Below are positions 52,742-63,171 of a DNA stretch of 64,000 nucleotides, one piece after another (within the stretch, counting starts at the first letter, position 1; every line of letters starts with the position of its first letter). Source of the stretch: Rhodopseudomonas palustris (lineage in GTDB: Bacteria; Pseudomonadota; Alphaproteobacteria; Rhizobiales; Xanthobacteraceae); the NCBI RefSeq assembly GCF_034479375.1, contig NZ_CP140155.1:4564501-4628500 (forward strand), given 5' to 3'. Below the pieces are notes generated by a model. The model did not search any database, was not told the DNA's origin, and saw nothing but the letters and a program-made list of their open reading frames with translations. Position numbers and translations under genes: made by a program.

Positions 52742-54565
52742 CTAGCCGCGCCCGACATTGACGCGCGAAACCACCGTCCGCGCCTGCTCGACCTGACGGC
52801 CCGACGCGCTCGGGCGGCCGCTGCTGAAGCCCTGCACCGAGGGCTTCAGCTCTTCGAGGAAGACCGGCTTCGAGAAGTAGTAGCCCTGCGCATAGCGGAT
52901 CCTGGTCATGGTCTGCAGATAGGCGAGTTCTTCGAACGTCTCGATGCCTTCGGCGATCACCGTCATGCCCAGCGCCTCACTCAGCGATTCGATCGCCCTG
53001 AGAATGCCCTGGCTGCGCGGCCGCCTGTGAATGTCCGTGATGAACGACCGATCGATCTTGATCTCGTCCGCGGTGATGTCCGCCAGCGCCGACAACGACG
53101 AGTAGCCGACGCCGAAATCGTCGATCGAGATACCGACGCCGATCTGGCGCAGCATCGGGAGAATTTCACTCTGGAAGTGGCTTTTCGTGACGAAGGCGTC
53201 TTCCGTCACTTCGATGATGAAGCGCGACGGACATTCGGTCGCGGCCAGAGCCGCGGAGAACGATTGCATGAAATGGAAGTTGCCGGCCTGCTTGGCCGCG
53301 ACATTGATGCTGATACTCGTTTCAGAGCCGAAGGCGTCGTTGATCAGGTCGATCGACTTCACGATCTCGGCGAGGACCAGATGGGTGAGTTCGTCGATCA
53401 GCCCGAGTTCGACGGCCAGATCGACGAAGGTTCCGGGCGCCTGAATCACGCCGTCGTCGTCGCGCAGCCGCACCAGCGCCTCGATGCCTTTGATCTCGCG
53501 GGTGCGGATATCGACCTTGGGCTGGAATGCGCAGCAGAATCGCCTGTCGAGAATCGCCTGGCGCAGCGACTGCTCGACAGCCATCCGTTCCAGCGCCTCG
53601 CGCTCCATCGCGACGTCGAAGATCGCCGCGGCACCCTTGGTCGCGCTCTTGACGCGGTACATCGCGATGTCGGCGTTCTGGCGCAGCGCCTCGAAACTGT
53701 TGCCGTGCTCGGGATACAGGCTGACGCCCGTCGACGCCGAAGCGAACAGCTCCGACCCGTCGATATAGAACGGCGCCTTCAGCCGCTGCAGCAGGAAATC
53801 GATGTAGTCGGCGACCTCGGTCAGGCTCTCGATCGGGTTGAGCAGCAGCAGAAATTCGTCGCCGCTGATGCGCGACAGCATGTCGGTCTCGCGCAGATCG
53901 AGGCCGAGCCGTTTGGCCACCCCGACAAGGAGCGCGTCGCCGACCGCGTGGCCGTAGTAGTCATTGATGTGCTTGAAATTGTCGATGTCGAGAAACGCGA
54001 GCGCGAACCGGTTCGGTGGGCCGTCGACGCTCAACAAGGCGTTGGCTTGGCTTTCGATGATGCTGCGGTTCGGAAGCCCCGTCAGTTCGTCGAAATAGGC
54101 GCGGCGGAACAGGTCGTCCTCGATCGCCTTCTGTTCGGTCATGTCGAGAGAACTCGACAGCAGCAGCCGCCGCCCCCTGATCTCGATCGGCCGATGCGCG
54201 GTCAGGAAGGTGCGCGCCGCCGCGCCTTCCCCGGCGCGTTCCTCGCGGATCGCGCTTTGGCCGGCGCGCAGCGCCATGCCGACGGCGCGGCGCTGTTCGA
54301 TTGCGAGGGAAGGCGTGGCGGTCGTCGTCGGACCGGCCGGCAGGTCGAAGTGCGCCGCGGCGGCATCGTTGACGACGAGAAACTCGCCCTGGTCGTCCTG
54401 TACAGTCACCGCCGAGGGGAGCCTGCGGACGATTTCTTTCAGGGTCTGAAAATCGATGCCGTCGGCGGTCGCCGGCAGGCCGCCACCGGGCGTGCGCGTT
54501 GCCGCGGCGCTGGTCTCCGATTGGATCGGATCGCCGTAAATTTCCGAGGAGGCTGCACTGGACAT
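52742..54565 (-). CDS. Cytosolic c-di-GMP enzyme: PAS - GGDEF - EAL
   Basis: The protein has 607 residues and no TM helix. A short PAS-like region (VRRLPSAVTVQDDQGEFLVVN) leads to a GGDEF domain with SGDEF in place of GGDEF (LSRISGDEFLLLL). An inhibitory site RETD sits five residues before it. The EAL domain has GIEALVRLRDDDG and ISIDDFGVGYSSL. The Ser variant can still be active, so cyclase activity is uncertain, while phosphodiesterase residues look complete. A TTG at 54583 is an alternative start. Confidence 0.9.
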   Translation of the reverse strand: MSSAASSEIYGDPIQSETSAAATRTPGGGLPATADGIDFQTLKEIVRRLPSAVTVQDDQGEFLVVNDAAAAHFDLPAGPTTTATPSLAIEQRRAVGMALRAGQSAIREERAGEGAAARTFLTAHRPIEIRGRRLLLSSSLDMTEQKAIEDDLFRRAYFDELTGLPNRSIIESQANALLSVDGPPNRFALAFLDIDNFKHINDYYGHAVGDALLVGVAKRLGLDLRETDMLSRISGDEFLLLLNPIESLTEVADYIDFLLQRLKAPFYIDGSELFASASTGVSLYPEHGNSFEALRQNADIAMYRVKSATKGAAAIFDVAMEREALERMAVEQSLRQAILDRRFCCAFQPKVDIRTREIKGIEALVRLRDDDGVIQAPGTFVDLAVELGLIDELTHLVLAEIVKSIDLINDAFGSETSISINVAAKQAGNFHFMQSFSAALAATECPSRFIIEVTEDAFVTKSHFQSEILPMLRQIGVGISIDDFGVGYSSLSALADITADEIKIDRSFITDIHRRPRSQGILRAIESLSEALGMTVIAEGIETFEELAYLQTMTRIRYAQGYYFSKPVFLEELKPSVQGFSSGRPSASGRQVEQARTVVSRVNVGRG

Positions 54566-54741
54566 CGCAGCGAAGCATGGCAAGTTTGGTTGTAATAAAT
54601 GTTAAGTTCCGCGCGGAAAGGTCGTCGCAATCCGCGCACTAATCGATTCGGAACTGCGACGCGGCAATTTGTCGTTAACAAAACGTCAAATCGACAAGCC
54701 GAGCGCAGGGAAGACTGCGCCGCAACAGGGGAGACGAGACG

Positions 54742-55584
54742 ATGGGACGGCTGAACGGCAAGGTTGCGGTGATCACCGGCGCGACCAGCGGGATTGGTCT
54801 GCGCACGGCCGAAGTATTCATCGCCGAGGGCGCCCAAATCGTGATTGCCGGCCGCCGTGCGCCCGAGGGTGAAGCGCTGGCGGCAAAGCTCGGGCCGTCC
54901 TGCGTCTTCAGGCAGACCGACGTCACCGAAGAGGATCAGATGAAAGCTCTGATCGCGCAGGCGATCGATTCTTTCGGACGGATCGACTGCCTGTTCAACA
55001 ATGCCGGCGGTCCGGCGCAGACGGGCGGCATCGAGGGTCTCGAAGTCGACCGGTTCGATGCTGCGATGGCGACGCTGGTGCGCAGCGTGATGCTCGGCAT
55101 GAAGCATGCCGCGCCGCACATGAAGAAACAGGGCTCGGGCTCGATCATCAACAACGGAAGCATCGCCGGCCGGCTCGCCGGCTTCTCGTCGTCGCTGGTG
55201 TACGGCGCCGCCAAGGCGGCGGTGATCCATCTCACCAAATGCGTCGCGATGGAGCTCGGCGAGTCCGGCGTCCGGGTCAATTCGATCTCGCCCGGCGCGA
55301 TCGCGACCGGCATCTTCGGCAAGGCGCTCGGCCTGACCACCGAGGCCGCGGAGAAAACCTCGGCGACGATGCGCGAAATCTACAAGACTGCGCAGCCGAT
55401 CCAGCGCGCGGGACTACCCGAAGACATCGCGCACGCCGCGGTGTTTCTCGCCAGCGACGAGTCGGGCTTCATCAACGGCCACGATCTGGTGATCGACGGC
55501 GGCATTACCGGCGGCCGCAACTGGACGCAGCAGCAGCAGGGCTACGTCGCGCTGCGCAAGGCGTTCGATCACGGCGAGGGCTGA
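54742..55584 (+). CDS. Short-chain dehydrogenase/reductase
   Basis: The 280-residue protein has cofactor motif VAVITGATSGIGLRTAE, then NNAGG, catalytic Ser in INNGSIAG and the YxxxK in SLVYGAAKAA. The AGRRA segment after strand 2 (IVIAGRRAPEG) suggests NADP preference, while a classical NAD Asp is missing. The RBS is CAGGGGAG upstream of the ATG. It is convergent with a cytochrome P450 gene, with a repeat between. Substrate unknown. Confidence 0.9.
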   Translation: MGRLNGKVAVITGATSGIGLRTAEVFIAEGAQIVIAGRRAPEGEALAAKLGPSCVFRQTDVTEEDQMKALIAQAIDSFGRIDCLFNNAGGPAQTGGIEGLEVDRFDAAMATLVRSVMLGMKHAAPHMKKQGSGSIINNGSIAGRLAGFSSSLVYGAAKAAVIHLTKCVAMELGESGVRVNSISPGAIATGIFGKALGLTTEAAEKTSATMREIYKTAQPIQRAGLPEDIAHAAVFLASDESGFINGHDLVIDGGITGGRNWTQQQQGYVALRKAFDHGEG

Positions 55585-55598
55585 GCAACACGCTTGCT

Positions 55599-55680
55599 GT
55601 CATTGCGAGGGGCGAAGCGACGAAGCAATCCAGGGCTCGGGGCGCTGAGCTCTGGATTGCTTCGCTCCGCTCGCAATGAC
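55599..55680. repeat. Palindromic intergenic repeat, family B
   Basis: GTCATTGCGAGGGGCGAAGCGACGAAGCAATCCAG pairs with CTGGATTGCTTCGCTCCGCTCGCAATGAC. It lies between the convergent SDR and P450 genes. Confidence 0.9.
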
Positions 55681-55700
55681 GAGAGACGTTGTTCTGCTAA

Positions 55701-57077
55701 CTACTTCACTGGCGCCATGTTGACCCGCAGGCCGTCTTTCGGCTTCGGGATCGGCCACATCTGCCACGACGATTGATAGTTCGGCGGCAGGCCCAGGCTG
55801 AGGTTCTGCAGCAGGTGCACCGCGAAGCACTTCGCCTGCATGTAGGCGAAGTTCAGCCCGAGGCACATATGCGCGCCGCCCCCATAGGCGACCCAGGCGA
55901 AGCGGTGGCGGCCACGCTGCGCCTCGTCGGTGAAGCGGAGCGGATCGAATCTGTCCGGGTCGGGCCAGATCTCCGGCATGTGGTGGGTGTAGAGCGGATT
56001 GATCGCCACCATGGTGCCGGCCGGAATTGTGTAGCCCTTGAAGGTGAATTCCCGGGTGGCGCGACGCGGCAGCGACGGCACCGGCGGCCGCAGCCGCATC
56101 GCTTCCTTGAACGCCATCTCGGTCAACGGTAACGCATCGAGCTGTTCGAACGTCATCGCTTCACCCGGCTTCAGCCCGAGGCCGGCGATTTCCTCCCGCA
56201 ACCGCTGCTGCCAGTGCGGATCGGCGGCTAGTGCGGCGACGAACGAGGTCAGCGACGAGGTCAGCGTGTCGTGCGCCGCCATCATCAGGAAGCTCATATG
56301 GTCGACGATGTCCTGCGTCGACAATAGTGCGCCGTCCTCATGGGTGGCGCGGCACAAATGCGAGAACAGGTCGTCGCCGCCCTTGGCGCGGCGGATCGGG
56401 ATCTGTTCGGAGAAGTAAGCCACGATGCGCTTGCGGCCGCGGACACCGCGCGCCATCGCCGTGCCGGGCCACGGCTTGCGGATCGGCGCGACTGAGGCCG
56501 CCACCATGTCGACGAAGGCGGCGTTGACCTCTGCGGTTTCCGCACCGATCGCGGTGCCGAGGAACGAAGTCGCGGCGAGGTCGAGCGTGAGCTGCTTCAT
56601 CGCCGGATAGCACAGCATCTCTCCGGGTTGCGCCCGCCACTGCGCCACGCGTCGCGCGATGCCCGAGTTGAGCTCGGCGAGATAGGACTGCATCGGCCCG
56701 GCCTTGAACGCCACCGACAGCGCCTTGCGGTGCAGCCGGTGCTCGTCGAAATCGAGCATCATCAACCCACGCGGAAACAGCAGCCCGAGAATCGATCCCC
56801 AGCCGTGGGTCGAGGAGAACAGCTTGGTATTGTCGAACAGCACCAGCTCGTTGGCCTCCGGCCCCAGCAGCGTGATGCTGGTCTCGCCGAGCACCCGGCT
56901 GCGATACACCGGGCCGTACAGCCGGCCCATCATCTCGACCTGGCCCTTCGGGTCCGCGAGCACGTGCAGGGTGCGACCGATGATCGGCCAGCCTTCGTCC
57001 CCGGGAATATGGGCGAGCGCACTGCGTGGCGGCGGCAGTGTTGCAATGAGCGACGAGTCCGCGGCCTGGATCGACAT
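55701..57077 (-). CDS. Cytochrome P450
   Basis: The protein has 458 residues. I-helix motif MMAAHDTLTSSL has AHDT in place of the usual GxDT. The ExxR is FKEAMRLRPP. The haem Cys loop is YGGGAHMCLGLNFAYMQAK, with Tyr for Phe and His for Arg as in CYP51/CYP120-like lineages. A CYP120/CYP26-like sterol or terpenoid oxidation is possible but not provable. The ATG at 57077 follows GAGGGAA. No ferredoxin or reductase gene is adjacent. It is divergent from htpX. Confidence 0.92.
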   Translation of the reverse strand: MSIQAADSSLIATLPPPRSALAHIPGDEGWPIIGRTLHVLADPKGQVEMMGRLYGPVYRSRVLGETSITLLGPEANELVLFDNTKLFSSTHGWGSILGLLFPRGLMMLDFDEHRLHRKALSVAFKAGPMQSYLAELNSGIARRVAQWRAQPGEMLCYPAMKQLTLDLAATSFLGTAIGAETAEVNAAFVDMVAASVAPIRKPWPGTAMARGVRGRKRIVAYFSEQIPIRRAKGGDDLFSHLCRATHEDGALLSTQDIVDHMSFLMMAAHDTLTSSLTSFVAALAADPHWQQRLREEIAGLGLKPGEAMTFEQLDALPLTEMAFKEAMRLRPPVPSLPRRATREFTFKGYTIPAGTMVAINPLYTHHMPEIWPDPDRFDPLRFTDEAQRGRHRFAWVAYGGGAHMCLGLNFAYMQAKCFAVHLLQNLSLGLPPNYQSSWQMWPIPKPKDGLRVNMAPVK

Positions 57078-57318
57078 GGAGTTCCCTCGACGTTTCCTGA
57101 CAGCCTTCGCGGAGCTGAGCCTCCGTCTTGTGGCCAGTTGCAGTTGAAAATAGGAGGCGCGTGATCGGCTTGGCAAGCGCTAACTCGGTGACGTTCGCCG
57201 TCATGATGCCGCTGCTTGCGGGTGAGAATGTCGCTCGGCACCAAAGCGATCGGTCTCCCAACGCCGCCGGCGATCGCTTTGCCGCGGCAAGCCGCGACGC
57301 GCTGCCGCAGAGGCCGAT

Positions 57319-57344
57319 CTTGTTCGAAAGCAAAGAGTTACCAT
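57319..57344 (+). promoter_or_regulatory. Sigma-32 (RpoH)-like promoter for htpX
   Basis: CTTG at 57319 and CCAT at 57341 are separated by 18 bases, within the range for alphaproteobacterial RpoH promoters (CTTG and CCAT cores). It lies about 50 bases before the htpX start, in the 315-base divergent region with the P450 gene. HtpX is a heat-shock protein in many bacteria. Confidence 0.45.
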
Positions 57345-57392
57345 CTCACGGATGCGTGAGCCGTCCATCGGACGGGACGCAGGAGGAGGACC

Positions 57393-58346
57393 ATGAGTTA
57401 CTTTAAAACCGCGATGTTGCTCGCCGGTATGACCGCGCTGTTCATGGGCGTCGGCTATCTGATCGGCGGCGCCAGCGGCGCGATGATCGCGTTGGTCGTC
57501 GCCGCGGCGATGAACATCTTCACCTACTGGAATTCCGACCGGATGGTGCTGTCGATGTACGGCGCCCAGGAGGTCGACGCGCGCACCGCGCCGGACCTGC
57601 ACCGGATGGTGGCGGAGCTGGCCGGCCTCGCCGGCCTGCCGATGCCGCGGGTGTTCATCATGGACAACCCGCAGCCGAACGCGTTCGCCACCGGCCGCAA
57701 TCCGGAGAACGCCGCGGTCGCCGTCACCACCGGCCTGATGCAGTCGCTCAGCCGCGAGGAACTCGCCGGCGTGGTGGCGCATGAGCTCGCGCACATCAAG
57801 AACCACGACACGCTGCTGATGACCATCACGGCGACGATCGCCGGTGCGATCTCGATGGTGGCGCAGTTCGGCATGTTCTTCGGCGGCAACCGCGAGAACA
57901 ACAGCGGCCCGGGCCTGATCGGCTCGATCGCGCTGATGATTCTCGCGCCGCTCGGCGCCATGCTGGTGCAGATGGCGATCAGCCGGACCCGCGAATACGC
58001 CGCCGACGAAATGGGCGCGCGGATCTGCGGCCAGCCGATGTGGCTCGCCTCGGCGCTCGGCCGGATCGAGAACGCCGCGCATCAGGTGCCGAATTACGAG
58101 GCCGAGCGGGCGCCGGCGACCGCGCATATGTTCATCATCAACCCGCTGTCGGGCCAGGGGATGGACAATCTTTTCGCGACCCATCCCTCGACCGAGAATC
58201 GCGTTGCGGCGCTGCAGCGTCTCGCCGGCGAGATCGGCGGCGGCGGTGCGAGCTTCGGCCGGCCGAGTAGCCCGTCGCCGCGCGGCCCGTGGACCGGTGC
58301 GCCGCGCGGCAGCGGCCAGCCCCGTGCCCGCGGCCCGTGGGGTTGA
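57393..58346 (+). CDS. htpX: HtpX, membrane zinc metalloprotease
   Basis: The 317-residue protein has two N-terminal TM helices ([19 protein letters not shown]). The zinc motif is [10 protein letters not shown] (HExxH), the third ligand region is [10 protein letters not shown], and two more TM helices follow. [24 protein letters not shown] precedes the active site as in all HtpX. The C-terminus has a Pro/Gly/Arg-rich tail ([24 protein letters not shown]). It degrades misfolded membrane proteins. The RBS is AGGAGGA. Confidence 0.96.
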   Translation: MSYFKTAMLLAGMTALFMGVGYLIGGASGAMIALVVAAAMNIFTYWNSDRMVLSMYGAQEVDARTAPDLHRMVAELAGLAGLPMPRVFIMDNPQPNAFATGRNPENAAVAVTTGLMQSLSREELAGVVAHELAHIKNHDTLLMTITATIAGAISMVAQFGMFFGGNRENNSGPGLIGSIALMILAPLGAMLVQMAISRTREYAADEMGARICGQPMWLASALGRIENAAHQVPNYEAERAPATAHMFIINPLSGQGMDNLFATHPSTENRVAALQRLAGEIGGGGASFGRPSSPSPRGPWTGAPRGSGQPRARGPWG

Positions 58347-58385
58347 TGCGTCGCCACTGACCGCAGCGCAGCATTGAGAGAGCGA

Positions 58386-58415
58386 AGGCCCCGGATCACA
58401 CCGGGGCCTTTTTGC
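58386..58415 (+). terminator. Rho-independent terminator of htpX
   Basis: AAGGCCCCGG and CCGGGGCC form the stem around ATCACA, followed by TTTTTGC. It lies 40 bases after the htpX stop. Confidence 0.88.
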
Positions 58416-58434
58416 TGACCATTGTTCCACCCCC

Positions 58435-58517
58435 TCATCGAGGAGCTGAGCGACGAAGCAATCCAGCAGCGCCGAACACCGAAGCGCTGGATTGCTTCGC
58501 TTCGCTCGCAATGACGG
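58435..58517. repeat. Palindromic intergenic repeat, family B (degenerate left end)
   Basis: CGAGGAGCTGAGCGACGAAGCAATCCAG pairs with CTGGATTGCTTCGCTTCGCTCGCAATGAC. The left outer arm lacks the usual GTCATTG and reads CCTCAT. Confidence 0.8.
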
Positions 58518-58748
58518 GGAAAGGTCGTTGACAGGTGACCGCCTGCTTCTTCAGATTGGTGCCGATAATTGTGCGGAGCGACCCACGGGCCGTTTCGTGA
58601 CACCTGTTTTCGAGCCTGTTTGCATTTTCGGTCGCCGCCCGATGGCGACGATGTCCCAATTCATTCCGGTTACCTGCGAGGTAATCGACCCGATGACGAC
58701 GGGCTGCGACGCTCCTGCTTCCGCAGCCGATTGCCCAGGATCGTCGCC

Positions 58749-60164
58749 ATGCATCAAACCCTCGCCGTCACCACGGATTCATCGCGCCGCTGGCGCGTGC
58801 TGGCGATCGTGGTCTCCGCACAGTTCATGTTCGGCGTCGACTCCTTCATCGTCAACGTCGCGATCCCGACGATCTCGGCCGAGCTGAACGCCTCGTCGTC
58901 GCAGCTCGAGGCGGTGATTGCGATCTATCTGATCGGCTATGCGACGCTGATCGTCACCGGCGGTCGGCTCGGCGACATCTACGGCACCAGGACGGTGTTT
59001 CTCGCCGGCGTTGTCGGCTTTACCCTGACATCGCTATGGTGCGGGCTGGCGCAATCCGGCACCGAACTGATCCTGGCGCGGCTGGCGCAGGGCACCACCG
59101 CGGCGCTGATGGTGCCGCAGGTGCTTGCGACTCTGCATGTGCTGTTTCCGGACGCCGCTCGGGCCAAGGCGTTCGCGATCTACGGCATCGTGCTCGGCCT
59201 CGCCGGCGCGGCCGGCTTCGCGCTCGGCGGCCTCTTGGTGACGCTCGATCTCGGCGGCTACGGCTGGCGTGCGATCTTCTTCGTCAACGTTCCGGTCGGG
59301 CTCATCATTCTGGCTGCCGCAGCGTGGGTGGTGCCGCAGGCGCCGCGGCGGCCGGGCACCAGGCTCGACCTGCCGGGCGCGGCGATTTTGTTCACCGGCC
59401 TGTTGTGCGTGATCGGCCCGCTGCTTTTCGGCCGCGAGGTCGGCTGGGCGTGGTGGGTCTGGGCGGTGATGGCCGGAGGCGTCGGCATCGTGCTGTTGTT
59501 CGTGCGCTACGAGCGCGCGCTCGCGGCGCGCGGCGGGATGCCGCTAATTGATCTCACGCTGCTCGCCGATCCGGCCTTCATGCGCGGGCTCGGCGCGGTG
59601 TTTTGCTTCTTCTTCGCCAATCAGTCGTTCTATCTGGTGGTGACGCTGTACATGCAGATGGTGCTGAAGATCCCTCCACTGCAAGCCGGCCTGGTGTTTC
59701 TGCCGCTCGCATTGGCCTTCGTCATCGCGTCGCGGCATTCGGGCGCGCGCGCGAAGCGGCGCGGGACGCTGGTGCTGATCGAGGGCTGCCTGCTGCAGAT
59801 CGCCGGCCTCGCGCTGGTCGCGCTGACGGCCGCCACGATCGCGGCGCCGACGCCGTTCCTGTTGGCGCTGGTGCTGATCGTGACCGGCTATGGCCAGGGC
59901 CTGGTGATGGCGCCGCTGTCGGGCGCTGTGCTGTCGACGGTGCAGGCGGCCAGCGCCGGCTCCGGCTCCGGTCTCTACGGCACCACCACGCAGATCTCGT
60001 CGGCCGCCGGCATCGCGGCGATCGGCTCGATCTACTTCGCGCTGGCCGAGGCCTTCACGGGTCCGTTCGCGTTTCTCATGGCGCTGACGCTGATCGCCGG
60101 CTCGGTCGCCGGCAGCGTCGTCCTGCTGCACTGGATGCGGCGGGCGGCTTTGGTCCCATCGTAG
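58749..60164 (+). CDS. MFS drug:H+ antiporter, DHA2 (14-TM) family
   Basis: The protein has 471 residues and about 14 TM helices. TM1 has FGVDSFIVNVAIPTI, the D1 motif of EmrB/QacA proteins. Loop 2-3 has GRLGDIYGTRTVFL. TM5 has GAAGFALGGLLV, a relaxed antiporter motif C. The start at 58749 has AGGA upstream, and an open frame back to 58569 lacks such support. It probably exports drugs or metabolites. Substrate unknown. Confidence 0.87.
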   Translation: MHQTLAVTTDSSRRWRVLAIVVSAQFMFGVDSFIVNVAIPTISAELNASSSQLEAVIAIYLIGYATLIVTGGRLGDIYGTRTVFLAGVVGFTLTSLWCGLAQSGTELILARLAQGTTAALMVPQVLATLHVLFPDAARAKAFAIYGIVLGLAGAAGFALGGLLVTLDLGGYGWRAIFFVNVPVGLIILAAAAWVVPQAPRRPGTRLDLPGAAILFTGLLCVIGPLLFGREVGWAWWVWAVMAGGVGIVLLFVRYERALAARGGMPLIDLTLLADPAFMRGLGAVFCFFFANQSFYLVVTLYMQMVLKIPPLQAGLVFLPLALAFVIASRHSGARAKRRGTLVLIEGCLLQIAGLALVALTAATIAAPTPFLLALVLIVTGYGQGLVMAPLSGAVLSTVQAASAGSGSGLYGTTTQISSAAGIAAIGSIYFALAEAFTGPFAFLMALTLIAGSVAGSVVLLHWMRRAALVPS

Positions 60165-60364
60165 GGATGTTTGGCTTTTGCCCGATGCGCTAAGGCTTCG
60201 ATGCCGCGCGTCGGGGGACCGCGCGGCATGTTGCTGCGCAGCGTCGATCTTTGACGGCTTTCCGCGTCACGACCCCCTTGAATTAAACGAGCGGTTGGTG
60301 AATTTTACCAGCCTTAGCGAAAACCGGGCCGTTCAAGCGCCCGGGTCGCGCCGGGGGAGGACGC

Positions 60365-61402
60365 GTGGACACCACGATATTCCTGTTTCTTTTGCAGGAC
60401 GGCATCATCAATGGCGCCGTCTATGCGCTCGTCGCCATTGCGTTGGTGCTGGTGTTCGCGGTCACGCGCGTCATTCTGGTGCCGCAGGGTGAGTTCGTCG
60501 CGTTCACGGCGCTGACCATCGCCGCGCTCGAGAATGGCGTCGCGCCGGCGACGCCTTGGCTGTTGCTGGCGCTCGGATGTCTGGCCGCGCTGTCCGAGCT
60601 GATCCGCCATTTTCGCGATCTGACGCTGCGCCGCGTCGCCTGGATCGCGCTGTTCGATCTGGCGCTGCCGGTCGCGCTGCTGCTGCTGACGCAGGCTCTG
60701 GCGCCGATGAAGATCGGGCAGGTCGGCAGCATCCTGCTCGCGATCGCGCTGATCATGCCGATGGGGCCGATGCTGTACCGCATCGCCTTCGAGCCGATCG
60801 CGCATTCCAGCGTGCTGGTGCTGCTGATGGCATCGTTCGGCGTGCACTTCTCGCTGATGGGGCTCGGCCTGCTGTTCTTCGGCCCGGAAGGCACCGGCAC
60901 CACGCCGCTGTCGTCGCAATCCTTCTCGCTCGGCGAGTTGCTGATCACCGGCCAGAGCGTCGCGGTGCTGGTGGTGACCGCCGTGCTGCTGGCGCTGTTC
61001 GCATTGTTCTTCGGCCGCACCTTGCTCGGCAAGGCGCTCAAGGCGTGCTCGTCGAACCGCACCGGGGCGCGGCTGGTCGGCATCCCGATCTCGGCGGCGG
61101 GGCAGATCGCCTTCGCGCTGGCTGCGCTGATCGGCGCGGTGTCCGGCGCGCTTGTGGGACCGCTGATGACGGTGGCTTATGATTCGGGCTTCCTGATCGG
61201 GCTGAAGGCGTTCGTCGCCGCCATCCTCGGCGGGCTGGTGAGCTATCCGTTGACGGTGCTGGCGGCGCTCACAGTGGGATTTGCAGAAGCGCTGTTTTCG
61301 TTCTGGGCCAGCAATTTCAAGGAAGTGCTGGTGTTCACGCTGATCATTCCGGTGCTTGCCTGGCGGTCGATCGTCGCACCCCATGCCGAGGAATCGGAAT
61401 GA
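60365..61402 (+). CDS. Branched-chain-type ABC transporter permease (LivH-like)
   Basis: The 345-residue protein starts with GTG at 60365, preceded by GGGGGAGGA. About 8 TM helices are present. [40 protein letters not shown] is a LivH-type opening. [31 protein letters not shown] replaces the more common LGGxGS loop. It heads a second importer operon that continues to the right edge. Long inserts in the middle set it apart from the 24 kb permease. Confidence 0.88.
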   Translation: MDTTIFLFLLQDGIINGAVYALVAIALVLVFAVTRVILVPQGEFVAFTALTIAALENGVAPATPWLLLALGCLAALSELIRHFRDLTLRRVAWIALFDLALPVALLLLTQALAPMKIGQVGSILLAIALIMPMGPMLYRIAFEPIAHSSVLVLLMASFGVHFSLMGLGLLFFGPEGTGTTPLSSQSFSLGELLITGQSVAVLVVTAVLLALFALFFGRTLLGKALKACSSNRTGARLVGIPISAAGQIAFALAALIGAVSGALVGPLMTVAYDSGFLIGLKAFVAAILGGLVSYPLTVLAALTVGFAEALFSFWASNFKEVLVFTLIIPVLAWRSIVAPHAEESE

Positions 61403-63171
61403 AGCTCCCCGCGCCCCGGCTGATCCGCGCGACTGTCGCTGCCGCGATCCTGATCCTGCCGTTCAGCGGGCTGATGCCGGACTATTGGATCACGCTGTTC
61501 AATTATATCGGCATCTCCAGCCTGGTGGCGATCGGCCTGGTGCTGCTCACCGGCGTCGGCGGCATGACCTCGTTCGGCCAGGCGGCGTTCGTCGGCTTCG
61601 GCGCCTACACCACCGGCGTGCTGACGGTGTATTACGGCATCTCGCCGTGGTTGACCCTGCCTGCGGCGATCCTCGTCACCATGATCGTTGCGCTGGCGGT
61701 CGGCGCGATCACGGTCCGCCTGTCCGGTCACTATCTGCCGCTCGGCACCATCGCCTGGGGCATCGCCTTCTTCTACTTGTTCGGCAATCTGAGCTGGCTC
61801 GGGGCCCATGACGGCCTGCCGGGAATTCCATCGCTGAAGATCGGCGACTACGCACTGACCGCGCCGCGCGATTATTTCGTCGTGGTCTGGATCGCCGTGG
61901 TGCTGGCGGTGATCGCGACGCAGAACCTGCTCGGCGGCCGGGTCGGCCGCGCGGTGCGGGCGCTGCGTCGCTCGACGCGCGCCGCGGAAGCGTTCGGCGT
62001 CAACACCGCCGGCGCCAAGCTGATGGTGTTCGTCTATGCGGCGATGCTGGCCGGGCTTGCCGGCTGGCTCTACGCGCATTTCCAGCGCTCGGTGTCGCCG
62101 GGCCCGTTCGGCATCACCGCCGGCACCGAATATCTGCTGATGGCGGTGCTCGGCGGCGCCGGGCGTGTCTATGGCGCGATCCTCGGCGCCGCCGGCATCA
62201 CCTTCCTGCGCGATCAGTTGCAGGATTGGCTGCCCCGGCTGCTCGGCCATACCGGCAATTTCGAGATCATCGCCTTCGGCGCCGTGCTGGTGCTGCTGCT
62301 GCAGACCGCGCCGAATGGGCTGTGGCCGATCCTGTTCGGCCCGCCACCGGCGCCGAAACTGCCGCCGCCGCCGGACGGCGATCGCCTGCCGGCACGCGCT
62401 TTGCCGGCGCCCGGCACGAAGCTGCTGCAGGCCGATCAGGCACGCAAAACCTTCGGCGGCCTGGTCGCCGTTAACGATGTCGGCTTCGAGGTCGACAGCG
62501 GCCGGATCATCGGCCTGATCGGCCCGAACGGCGCCGGCAAGAGCACCACCTTCAACCTGATCACCGGCGTGCTGCCGCTGACCTCAGGGCGGATCGAATT
62601 CGAAGGTCACCCGCTGCAAGCGCAGACGCCGCAGCGCGCGGCGTCGCTCGGCCTCGGCCGCACCTTCCAGCATGTCGAGATCGTCGCCGATATGAGCGTG
62701 ATCGAGAACGTCGCGCTCGGCGCCCATCTGCGCGGAAGGGCCGGCGTGCTGCGCGCGATGCTTCGGCTCGATCGCGCCGAGGAGGCGCTGCTGCTCGACA
62801 GTGCAATGCGCGCGCTGGCGCGGGTCGGCCTCGCCGACGTCGCGTATGAGCCTGCGGGTACACTGGCGCTCGGGCAGCTGCGCCTGGTCGAAGTCGCGCG
62901 CGCGCTTTGCCTCGAGCCGGTGCTGCTACTGCTCGACGAACCGGCCGCGGGGCTGCGCGTCGGCGAGAAGAAGGCGCTGGCCAGGCTGCTGCGCGAAGTC
63001 AGGGCCGAAGGCATGAGCGTGCTGCTGGTCGAGCACGACATGGATTTCGTCATGAGTCTGGCCGACCGCCTGGTGGTGCTCGATTTCGGCACCAAGATCG
63101 CCGAAGGCGCGCCGGCCGCGATCCGTCAGGATCCGGCGGTGCTCGAGGCCTATCTCGGAGGCGTGTCGTGA
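61399..63171 (+). CDS. Fused LivM-LivG protein: ABC permease plus ATPase
   Basis: The protein has 590 residues. Residues about 1-310 form a LivM permease ([37 protein letters not shown]). A Pro-rich linker ([15 protein letters not shown]) joins a LivG ATPase. The ATPase has Walker [10 protein letters not shown], signature [14 protein letters not shown], Walker [12 protein letters not shown] and switch LVEHDMD. The signature reads LALGQ in place of LSGGQ. The ATG overlaps the previous stop. Such fusions occur in a subset of aromatic-acid and amide transporters. Confidence 0.9.
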   Translation: MKLPAPRLIRATVAAAILILPFSGLMPDYWITLFNYIGISSLVAIGLVLLTGVGGMTSFGQAAFVGFGAYTTGVLTVYYGISPWLTLPAAILVTMIVALAVGAITVRLSGHYLPLGTIAWGIAFFYLFGNLSWLGAHDGLPGIPSLKIGDYALTAPRDYFVVVWIAVVLAVIATQNLLGGRVGRAVRALRRSTRAAEAFGVNTAGAKLMVFVYAAMLAGLAGWLYAHFQRSVSPGPFGITAGTEYLLMAVLGGAGRVYGAILGAAGITFLRDQLQDWLPRLLGHTGNFEIIAFGAVLVLLLQTAPNGLWPILFGPPPAPKLPPPPDGDRLPARALPAPGTKLLQADQARKTFGGLVAVNDVGFEVDSGRIIGLIGPNGAGKSTTFNLITGVLPLTSGRIEFEGHPLQAQTPQRAASLGLGRTFQHVEIVADMSVIENVALGAHLRGRAGVLRAMLRLDRAEEALLLDSAMRALARVGLADVAYEPAGTLALGQLRLVEVARALCLEPVLLLLDEPAAGLRVGEKKALARLLREVRAEGMSVLLVEHDMDFVMSLADRLVVLDFGTKIAEGAPAAIRQDPAVLEAYLGGVS

